The position numbers and the translations under genes were made by a program. The notes under the pieces are model-generated. The model had not been told where the DNA came from and ran no database searches. It saw only the letters and a program-made list of their open reading frames with translations. 9,407 nt of DNA from Deltaproteobacteria bacterium (GTDB lineage Bacteria > Desulfobacterota > Dissulfuribacteria > Dissulfuribacterales > QOAL01). The stretch spans positions 1 through 9,407 of the forward strand of contig JALWJV010000386.1 of the NCBI GenBank assembly GCA_026996955.1, written 5' to 3'. The number at the start of each line of letters is the position of its first letter. The stretch's first letter is position 1. Shown in pieces: positions 1 to 5,655 of this stretch.

Positions 1-71
1 ATGATAGCAGTAAGTCCTCTTGGTCTCGCGTAAATTCTGTAAGTTTTTAAAACATTCAATCAAAAAAGTTT

Positions 72-941
72 TTAACCATAATAAGCTGTCTTCTTTGAAT
101 AATAACCGTACTTGCCAGAAGGACGCTCATAGGCATTAAACACCACTCCAAGTATCTTTTCCCTTCCAATTTTATTAATGGCCTGTTCAACAACCGGTTT
201 GCTGGACATTCCACACCTTATTACAAGGAGTACCGCGTCCACAAGCTTGGCCAGGTCAACTGTTTCCGAGGCCAGGTTCACCGGAGGTGAGTCCAGAACT
301 ATAAAGCGGTCGTGATAGCGTGATTTTGCCTCTTTAATCAGTTCCTTCATCCTGGATGATGTGATGATTTCTGCAGGATTTGGTACCTGGCTTCCAGCAG
401 GGAGAATGGTCAGTTTTGTGACCGCAGATTTTACAAGGCATTCCGGAAGCGTCGCCTGATCTGTGAGATATTCTGATAGTCCGGGCTGGCTTTCAATGCC
501 AAACATCTTGTGAACAGCCGGTTTTCGAACGTCTGTATCTATGAGGAGTGCATAGGGATCTACTCCCTGGGCAATGGAAAGGGACAGGTTGCTGGCCACA
601 AGCGTTTTTCCTGCATTGTCCATTGCAGATGTAACAAGAATGGTGCGTAACTCCCGGTCATCAGGCGGATTAACAATGCGCGATCTGAGGAGTTTGAAGT
701 GTTCTGCTGCCAGGGATTCAGGTTCATGATAAACAATAAGTTTGGGGTCAAATGTTGCTTGTTCAGTCGTTTTGGAGTTGGTGTTGGCTTTTTCTGGTTG
801 TAAATTCAGTATGTTTGGTTTTTTAAAAGATATATCTGAGGAATCCGGGTAATTTTGACCCGCAATAACAGTTTCTTGCTCAGTATTTTCTGTGTTATGC
901 TCTTCTTTCGCCTTATTGATGGCCTTGAGGATTTTTTCCAT
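72..941 (-). CDS. CpsD/BY-kinase-type tyrosine autokinase of exopolysaccharide export (XrtA-associated type likely)
   Basis: A 289-residue cytoplasmic P-loop tyrosine autokinase expected to phosphorylate its own C-terminal tyrosines and, with the chain-length protein encoded just upstream, control polysaccharide polymerisation and export. Visible motifs: Walker A at about 104-112 (SAMDNAGKT), Walker A' at 131-141 (ALLIDTDVRKP), Walker B at 213-219 (FIVLDSP), and a C-terminal tyrosine cluster (Y271, 278, 280, 281, 287, 288). Residues 1-65 form a variable hydrophilic linker. There is no membrane segment, so it is the split form in which the activator is a separate protein. The start is an ATG sharing a base with the upstream TAA (TAATG), with GGGGG 8 bases before it, suggesting translational coupling. 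Oddity: the residue before GKT is Ala, where many relatives have Glu. The length and pairing fit the XrtA/PEP-CTERM-locus kinases, but no exosortase is in the window. The 71 bases downstream hold no recognisable gene; the operon may continue beyond the edge. Confidence 0.93.
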   Translation of the reverse strand: MEKILKAINKAKEEHNTENTEQETVIAGQNYPDSSDISFKKPNILNLQPEKANTNSKTTEQATFDPKLIVYHEPESLAAEHFKLLRSRIVNPPDDRELRTILVTSAMDNAGKTLVASNLSLSIAQGVDPYALLIDTDVRKPAVHKMFGIESQPGLSEYLTDQATLPECLVKSAVTKLTILPAGSQVPNPAEIITSSRMKELIKEAKSRYHDRFIVLDSPPVNLASETVDLAKLVDAVLLVIRCGMSSKPVVEQAINKIGREKILGVVFNAYERPSGKYGYYSKKTAYYG

Positions 942-2518
942 TATAAAGTCCCCCTGGTTATTTGTGTTACCAGGTTGGCCAGTGAGCCAGAACCATTCTT
1001 GATTAATAAAAAGGCCAGGAATGCAACACCTGAATAGGCAGTTACAGCCGTAATACCCATGATTATTTCTCTGATTTTGATTTTAAGTTTCTCCTTTTGG
1101 GTAAGTAAGAGAGGAACAATTGCAAGGACCGGTATTGCAAAGGCACTTTCAACATCATCAGGATCGTAAAGTTTTTGTTTCAGCATTTCTATGCCTATGG
1201 CAACTCCGGCCGGACCTCCGAAGGCCAAGGCGAAGGCCATAAGTAATATCTTGCCAATCGCCGGTTTGATGGGTACTTCCGGAACTCGGGCCGGATCAAT
1301 TATGCGGAACTGTTCACCCTGCTGTCTGCGTTCCAGAGCTGCTGCCTCTTCTGCCTGTATTTTGCGTGCCATCAGGCTGTCATATGTCCGTCTGAGATTG
1401 TCATAGTCCCTGGTGAGATCAAGCAGTTCCTGTTCCCGTTTGGGTGTGTTCTCAATACGTTTCTTGTACATTGCAATCTGTTCACGCAAGTGAGCACTGT
1501 CTCTCTTCATGTTACGGATTTCCGTATCAATATTTTTCAGCTGAAATGCAAGCTCTGAGTCCAAGAGGGTTTCACCTGAAGTTTGTGAGCCATTTTCTTC
1601 TGATGTTTGGTTGCCCTGAGCTGCCTCCATCTGGGCAATACGGCTCTTGAGTTCAACAATATCTGGATGTTTTTCAGTATAGCGGCTTCTTAGGGCTTTA
1701 AGCCTTTTTTTTAAGCTGCTTAATGTCGTGGTAGATGCAGGCTCCCCTGCAGCGGTATTTGCCTGGGTCTCTCCCAGTCTTGCCTGGCTTGCCAGCAGGA
1801 GTTTCCTGTCTTCTGCCCTGCGCAGATTTTCCTGTACGGTTTCATATTCGGTCTGGAGCCTTTCAAGCATTGCATTGTTGCTGGCAAGCTGTTCCGGCAG
1901 TTCCCCCATGTGCTCCATCTTGTACTGTTTCAGGGCGTTCTCTCTGGCTGACAGCTTCTGATGAATTTTTTCCAGTTCTGCGTTTAGAAAATTTGCAGTA
2001 TTCATGGCCTGTTTTTCACGGAGCTTGAGGTTTTCCTCTATAAACATATTGGCAAGGTAATTCAGAACCTCGGCTATCAATACGGGATTTTTGCCCTCAT
2101 AGGACAGTTTAAAAGAGTTTATCTCTCTAGTTTTGGGAATGTTTACCTCTATTTTTTCGCGCATTATTGCCACAACTTTTTCCATAGGAAGCACCTCTCT
2201 TGCTTCCGGATAGAGATTAAATTCCTTTATGACCTTTTCGAGGTTTGTGCGGCTGGTGATCTGTTGCATTATCGCCCGAATCCTCTGGCTGATATCCCCT
2301 GTAACCGTGGAGGCTACAAAGTTTTCAGGAACTCGCTGAGCAACAACAATTATAGATGTTGATGTCTTGTAGACATTAGGGGTTATTAGACAATATAAAA
2401 AACCGGCAGCCAGGATAGGGGCAGCTCCAAGGATGATAAACCACTTCCAAGAAAGAAGAAGATTGATATATTTGAACACCATGTCTAATGGTTGTTGTTG
2501 AACCTGCTGTGAATCCAC
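941..2518 (-). CDS. Wzz/GNVR-family polysaccharide chain-length determinant (XrtA-system type likely)
   Basis: A 525-residue inner-membrane polysaccharide co-polymerase that sets chain length of an exopolysaccharide and activates the partner kinase encoded immediately downstream. It has a cytoplasmic N-terminus, TM1 at about 25-45, and a Wzz-like periplasmic domain with long coiled-coil-prone stretches at about 160-250, 265-300 and 320-400. The conserved YTEKHPDIVELKSRI block lies at 280-294 and a GNVR-like segment (TPKREQELLDLTRDYDNL) at 358-375. A proline-rich stretch (DPARVPEVPIKP, 408-419) precedes TM2 at about 422-444. A further hydrophobic segment at about 485-506 suggests a third membrane pass, beyond the usual two. 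The start is GTG at 2518, chosen because a perfect AGGAGG (2526-2531) sits 7 bases upstream; its stop overlaps the kinase start. The lack of a fused kinase domain and the size match XrtA-system chain-length proteins. The exact subfamily is inferred. Confidence 0.92.
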   Translation of the reverse strand: MDSQQVQQQPLDMVFKYINLLLSWKWFIILGAAPILAAGFLYCLITPNVYKTSTSIIVVAQRVPENFVASTVTGDISQRIRAIMQQITSRTNLEKVIKEFNLYPEAREVLPMEKVVAIMREKIEVNIPKTREINSFKLSYEGKNPVLIAEVLNYLANMFIEENLKLREKQAMNTANFLNAELEKIHQKLSARENALKQYKMEHMGELPEQLASNNAMLERLQTEYETVQENLRRAEDRKLLLASQARLGETQANTAAGEPASTTTLSSLKKRLKALRSRYTEKHPDIVELKSRIAQMEAAQGNQTSEENGSQTSGETLLDSELAFQLKNIDTEIRNMKRDSAHLREQIAMYKKRIENTPKREQELLDLTRDYDNLRRTYDSLMARKIQAEEAAALERRQQGEQFRIIDPARVPEVPIKPAIGKILLMAFALAFGGPAGVAIGIEMLKQKLYDPDDVESAFAIPVLAIVPLLLTQKEKLKIKIREIIMGITAVTAYSGVAFLAFLLIKNGSGSLANLVTQITRGTL

Positions 2519-2525
2519 AGTGGAA

Positions 2526-2531
2526 CCTCCT
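2526..2531 (-). promoter_or_regulatory. Strong ribosome binding site deciding the GTG start
   Basis: On the minus strand AGGAGG lies 7 bases before the GTG at 2518. This perfect Shine-Dalgarno sequence fixes the GTG as the start of the chain-length determinant. Confidence 0.8.
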
Positions 2532-2595
2532 GGACAAACTGTTTGATTTTGAATGATATTAGTGCTTGAACATGGAGTAATGCCGCAAAAAAATA

Positions 2596-2623
2596 AATTT
2601 ATCCTGAATTGATTGAGCGTCAG
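2596..2623 (-). promoter_or_regulatory. Possible sigma-70 promoter of the exopolysaccharide operon
   Basis: On the minus strand CTGACG (2623-2618) and TAAATT (2601-2596) are separated by 16 bases, each matching four of six consensus positions. Transcription would start near 2589 and leave a leader of about 70 bases before the GTG start. It lies in the otherwise gene-free stretch 2519-2783, which holds only this site and the divergent tRNA promoter. No SD-independent regulatory structure is obvious in the leader. Confidence 0.3.
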
Positions 2624-2712
2624 GCTTAATTTGTCTGATAATTTCTTCGGACATTAAAAGAAGTTTCATTAACGGCAAGTTTTTTGTGCCGGCAAATTGT
2701 AATCATGCAGTC

Positions 2713-2740
2713 TTGCACCAAATAAAAAATATGCTACCAT
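2713..2740 (+). promoter_or_regulatory. Probable promoter of tRNA-Sec
   Basis: TTGCAC (2713-2718) and TACCAT (2735-2740) are 16 bases apart, and the -10 element carries an extended TG motif at 2732-2733 (TGC before TACCAT). The predicted start near 2747 gives a 5' leader of about 37 bases before the tRNA, a usual arrangement for a monocistronic tRNA gene. Confidence 0.5.
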
Positions 2741-2783
2741 CATGGTCACCAGCCAGTTGAGAATCTGACTAAACAAGTTTTGC

Positions 2784-2881
2784 GGAAGCGGATAGGTCAC
2801 TGGTGGGCCTCCCGGACTTCAAATCCGGTGTGCGGGGTGAGGAGCCTCGCAGGTGGGTTCGATTCCCATGCGCTTCCGCCA
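2784..2881 (+). tRNA. selC: tRNA-Sec (selenocysteine, anticodon TCA)
   Basis: A complete 98-base tRNA with encoded CCA that decodes UGA as selenocysteine, working with SelA, SelD and SelB, none of which is in the window. The acceptor stem is GGAAGCG (2784-2790) with CGCTTCC (2871-2877), discriminator G2878 and CCA 2879-2881. The D arm begins near 2794. The anticodon stem CCGGA/TCCGG (2812-2816, 2824-2828) encloses the loop CTTCAAA with anticodon TCA at 2819-2821. The long variable arm pairs 2831-2837 with 2845-2851 (7 bp including one G-T), and the T stem pairs 2853-2857 with 2865-2869 around TTCGATT. The eight-pair acceptor typical of bacterial tRNA-Sec is seven here, since the eighth position (G2791 against G2870) does not pair. 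The overall shape and the CTTCAAA loop match E. coli selC closely. Its presence implies that the organism makes selenoproteins. Confidence 0.97.
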
Positions 2882-2900
2882 CTTTTTGGGTTGTGGCTTT
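2878..2900 (+). terminator. Weak terminator-like hairpin at the tRNA-Sec 3' end
   Basis: GCCAC (2878-2882) can pair with GTGGC (2893-2897) around a ten-base loop, followed by TTTAATTT. The left arm includes the tRNA's own discriminator and CCA, so folding would compete with the tRNA. The stem is only five pairs and the T run is broken, so this is tentative. Confidence 0.3.
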
Positions 2901-2962
2901 AATTTCCTGCATGCCTTGGAACTGCGGTGTTCTGACCATGTCATAAAATTCCGGTATGTTCC

Positions 2963-4144
2963 TCAGTCCCACTGTTGGCACCGTGCCAGTATCTCCATAA
3001 CCACATCCACTGTGTAATCCTGAATCCCCCATATTCCCGCCTGAACCATGGTGTTTTCGGAAATGGCGGCATGGTCCTTTTCCGTAATAGAAAGAGACTG
3101 AAGGTCATTTGGACATCCTATGGACGTTAGCCAGTTTGCAAACTGCTTGACCGTTGACCTGGCATTTTTTGCAGCGTCCCTTTCCCTGTCAAGATCATAA
3201 ATATTCACGCCCAATTCCGCTACCCGGCTGTCATGTCCTGAGGATGCAAACCACTCCATCCACCCTGGAAGCAATGCTGCAAGACCTGCCCCGTGGGGCA
3301 CATCAAATATGGCACTAATGGAGTGTTCTATCATGTGAACAGGGAAAAAATGTTCCCCAACCCCTGTTTTTGTAAGTCCGTTAAGGGCAAGGGTTGCACC
3401 CCACATGAGATTAGCCCGGGCATTGTAGTCGTAAGGGTTAGCAAGACACTTCTCTGTTGCATCTGCTATTGCCCTGATTAATCCGTAAGTTATCCCGTCC
3501 TGTACCGGTGTGTCCGGCCATGAACCATTAAAAAAGGGTTCGAGCAGGTGGCATATGGCATCAACGCCACCATAGGCAGTATAGTCAGCTGGTACAGAAA
3601 ATGTCAGTTCCGGATCAAGGATGGAAACTGCTGGATAAACGTGGGGTGAGCCTGCTGCAAGTTTCAGGTTGTTCTCCTCATCCGTTATTACCATAAATCC
3701 GTTCATCTCGGATCCGGATGCCGCAAGGGTGGGCACTGTGATAACGGGAAGAGCCGAGTCAATTTCAGTTTTCCCTAGAAAACAGTCCCAGATATCATCA
3801 TGTTTCATGAGTGTTCCTGCTGCAATTGCCTTTGCGGTATCCATTACACTGCCACCGCCAACTGCAACTACTGCCTCAATGCTGTTGGTTTTTGTCAGTT
3901 CTATCCCCTCTCTGACCTTTGAAAGAAGAGGATTGGATTTGATATCTGACAGTTCAATCCATGAAATATCCTGTTCGTTAAGGCTGGATGTCACCTTCGC
4001 AAGTGTGCCACTGTTTTTGGCACTTGATTTTCCAAAACACAGCAGGACCTTTTTGGCAATACCGTTAATATGCATGCCGGTTGAATTTACCTTGCCTCTG
4101 CCAAAGACTATTTTGACCGGGTTCTGAAATTCAAATGCGTCCAT
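2963..4144 (-). CDS. Iron-containing alcohol dehydrogenase, BDH/YqhD-like
   Basis: A 393-residue cytoplasmic group III alcohol dehydrogenase that would interconvert alcohols and aldehydes with NAD(P)H; the substrate cannot be told from sequence. The N-terminal nucleotide-binding half carries GGGSVMD (96-102), with the family's SGSE at 143-146. The C-terminal helical half has the four expected metal ligands in family spacing: D195 and H199 (GVDAICH), H274 (EHSISA) and H284 (PHGAG). The conserved IEHSISAIFDVPHGAGLA stretch resembles Clostridium butanol dehydrogenases and E. coli YqhD. Length is normal for the family, so the gene looks intact. The ATG at 4144 is preceded by a GGAG about 12 bases upstream, a loose ribosome site. 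The gene stands alone, convergent with tRNA-Sec and divergent from the HTH gene. Roles in fermentation, alcohol oxidation or aldehyde detoxification are all possible. Confidence 0.93.
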   Translation of the reverse strand: MDAFEFQNPVKIVFGRGKVNSTGMHINGIAKKVLLCFGKSSAKNSGTLAKVTSSLNEQDISWIELSDIKSNPLLSKVREGIELTKTNSIEAVVAVGGGSVMDTAKAIAAGTLMKHDDIWDCFLGKTEIDSALPVITVPTLAASGSEMNGFMVITDEENNLKLAAGSPHVYPAVSILDPELTFSVPADYTAYGGVDAICHLLEPFFNGSWPDTPVQDGITYGLIRAIADATEKCLANPYDYNARANLMWGATLALNGLTKTGVGEHFFPVHMIEHSISAIFDVPHGAGLAALLPGWMEWFASSGHDSRVAELGVNIYDLDRERDAAKNARSTVKQFANWLTSIGCPNDLQSLSITEKDHAAISENTMVQAGIWGIQDYTVDVVMEILARCQQWD

Positions 4145-4287
4145 ATTTTCTTATGACTCCATCGTTAACCTTATCACAATATTAATGGATAATGAGCTGT
4201 ATCAGGCCTGCGTCAGGTTAGACGAGGTTGACATTAATAAAGAAAGATTTTGATTCTCTAATTTAGATTATGTTTTGACCTGGAATG

Positions 4288-4316
4288 TTGACAAACAATT
4301 TTCCGTAGGATAGAGA
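4288..4316 (+). promoter_or_regulatory. Possible sigma-70 promoter of the HTH gene
   Basis: A perfect TTGACA (4288-4293) is followed after 17 bases by TAGAGA (4311-4316), a weak -10. Transcription would begin near 4323, with a leader of about 95 bases. A second perfect TTGACA lies exactly 60 bases upstream at 4228-4233, with only a poor -10 (TGATTC) after it. Both are in the divergent gap 4145-4417, where no gene is seen. Confidence 0.35.
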
Positions 4317-4347
4317 AACTACCAAATTATAAATTTAACCTTGTTTG

Positions 4348-4374
4348 TTCAGCTGCTCATTAATTTTTGCTGAA
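4348..4374 (+). repeat. Inverted repeat in the leader of the HTH gene
   Basis: TTCAGC (4348-4353) and GCTGAA (4369-4374) are perfect inverted arms around 15 AT-rich bases, 43 bases before the HTH start codon. It could be an operator bound by a dimer, perhaps by the HTH protein itself, or a leader hairpin. No T run follows, so it is not an intrinsic terminator. Confidence 0.4.
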
Positions 4375-4417
4375 TACATTTAATCACAACTTACTATTTC
4401 ATCAAAGGAGAAAAAAC

Positions 4418-4696
4418 ATGGCCAGAAAAAGGAGCAGGCCGTACACAGAAGACGATGTTGCATTTGTTCACAAGCACTATGCTGAAATGACAGCAGCACA
4501 AATTGGCGAAGAACTTGGGATAAGCAAATTTCAGGTTTCTAAAATTGTTACAGAGCTCCGCAAAATCGGCGTAGATATGCCTAAAAAAACCGCCAAGCGC
4601 GACAATCCCGTTGAGCTGTACGTAAAGCACAACAAGATTCCTCTAAAAAAGACTTCCAGGGCAAAACAGGGCGGGGGCAGAAAGAAAAAGGCATAA
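4418..4696 (+). CDS. Small basic helix-turn-helix DNA-binding protein
   Basis: A 92-residue cytoplasmic protein, probably a DNA-binding regulator or nucleoid-associated factor; I do not recognise a named family. Residues 10-50 fit a three-helix HTH, with the turn at about 26-47 (AAQIGEELGISKFQVSKIVTEL), a homeodomain-like pattern in which LGIS forms the turn. The tail from about 56 is very basic (KKTAKR, KKTSRAK) and ends in GGGRKKKA, suitable for nonspecific DNA contact. The ATG at 4418 is chosen over an upstream in-frame ATG at 4367 because AAAGGAG (4404-4410) lies 7 bases before it and the upstream extension resembles leader sequence. It is monocistronic and ends 32 bases from the convergent cytochrome gene. 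No obvious terminator separates the two. Confidence 0.82.
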   Translation: MARKRSRPYTEDDVAFVHKHYAEMTAAQIGEELGISKFQVSKIVTELRKIGVDMPKKTAKRDNPVELYVKHNKIPLKKTSRAKQGGGRKKKA

Positions 4697-4728
4697 AACG
4701 GAGTAGAAGGAGGCTGCCTGCCCTGACT

Positions 4729-5655
4729 TTAACGTATAATGCTATGTGCTACACCGTGACAAGCGCCGCAAGTCCCTGCCTTTTCCAGCATGGCCCGTGG
4801 GTGCGGTTCGTTGTGGCACTGTCTGCATCTCTTGATGGTTCTATGCTCTCCCGGGTGACACCTTGTGCAGTGCAGTTTGGAGTGTTTGGTGCCACTGCTT
4901 ATTAATGTTTCACTTGCCTCCCTGTGGCACAGGGCACAGGTATGGTTGCTAGTCTGGTCTGGAATATTTGCCTTGAGTGCCTTGTGAGGGGGGTGGCAAT
5001 CCACACACTCTGCCAGCATCTCCTGCATTGATGGTTCTGCTTCCTGTGTTCTTGCAGGAAATATTGCAGTATGGGGCTGATGACACTCCAGGCATTGGGG
5101 AATGTGTCCATGCTTGGTGTGGTGACATGCTATGCAGTAGAGCTCTGTATGGCGTGTGGTGTACGTCTTGATCTCCTTGTCATACTTTTCATGGCAGACA
5201 TAGCAGCCCTGTGCCAACGCCAAGCTTGCAGGAATTTCAAGAGGTGTGTGTGCTTCACTGTGGCATGAGCTGCACTCTGAAAGCTCATCTCCGTGGGGAT
5301 GTCCGTGGCACCTTGAGCATTTTGGAAGAATTGATCTGTAATCAGTTATTCCGGGCTCATAAACATGGTACTGGACATGACATGCCCGGCAGGGGACTGT
5401 TCTGTGGGCTGCCCCGTGTTTTGAGAGCATTCCGACTATGAGGGGATGACACTTCATGCACTGGTAGCGGGTCATCTTGTCCTTGTCATCGGGAAGAATT
5501 TGTTTCTGGTCAATAAAGGGTGTTGGTCCGCCGGTCATGAAATCGTTGGATGGGTCTGTTTCGTTGTCTGCGGCACTGCAGAGGGGGCAGAGCAAGGGAA
5601 GAAACAGGAGCATAAGAATGACAGACAGGCCTGATATTTTATTGCACACTATCAT
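4729..5655 (-). CDS. Secreted 12-haem c-type cytochrome
   Basis: A 308-residue exported multihaem cytochrome, expected to carry electrons in the periplasm or across the outer membrane. Twelve CXXCH haem-binding motifs are seen, with first cysteines at 66, 89, 113, 128, 151, 174, 188, 217, 240, 263, 277 and 296. That is about one haem per 23 residues of mature protein. Many extra histidines give ample candidates for bis-His ligation. The N-terminus is a signal peptide (hydrophobic core about 10-25) with a likely cleavage after CSA28; there is no clear lipobox. I chose the ATG at 5655 over one 26 codons upstream because GAGGGGGGA lies 7 bases before it and the signal peptide starts there. It overlaps the 3' end of the beta-helix gene by 17 bases, so the two are probably co-translated. 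Precise family and redox partners are unknown. Confidence 0.92.
   Translation of the reverse strand: MIVCNKISGLSVILMLLFLPLLCPLCSAADNETDPSNDFMTGGPTPFIDQKQILPDDKDKMTRYQCMKCHPLIVGMLSKHGAAHRTVPCRACHVQYHVYEPGITDYRSILPKCSRCHGHPHGDELSECSSCHSEAHTPLEIPASLALAQGCYVCHEKYDKEIKTYTTRHTELYCIACHHTKHGHIPQCLECHQPHTAIFPARTQEAEPSMQEMLAECVDCHPPHKALKANIPDQTSNHTCALCHREASETLISSGTKHSKLHCTRCHPGEHRTIKRCRQCHNEPHPRAMLEKAGTCGACHGVAHSIIR

Noticed and set aside
1191..2028. Several plus-strand open frames inside the chain-length gene
   Set aside because: They are antisense to a well-supported conserved gene, with low-complexity Ser/Ala/Cys-rich peptides and no ribosome binding sites.
2665..2700. Sigma-54-like GGCAC...TTGC on the minus strand upstream of the exopolysaccharide operon
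   Set aside because: GG and GC are 12 bases apart instead of 10, which is incompatible with -24/-12 recognition.
2784..2962. Genomic-island insertion at selC
   Set aside because: selC is a known island target, but no integrase and no second copy of the tRNA 3' end is visible in the window; flanking genes look ordinary.
2784..2965. Selenocysteine read-through of the dehydrogenase TGA stop next to selC
   Set aside because: The dehydrogenase already has full family length, and the sequence past the TGA runs into tRNA antisense with no family similarity and no SECIS-like hairpin.
2769..3032. Open reading frame of 87 codons on the minus strand across the tRNA
   Set aside because: It is the antisense translation of tRNA-Sec plus the end of the dehydrogenase gene; the GNRTHLRGSSPRTPDLKSG-type peptide is a familiar artefact of reading tRNA genes as protein.
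4697..4728. Bidirectional terminator between the convergent HTH and cytochrome genes
   Set aside because: The 32-base gap has only weak GGC/GCC pairing and no T run on either strand.
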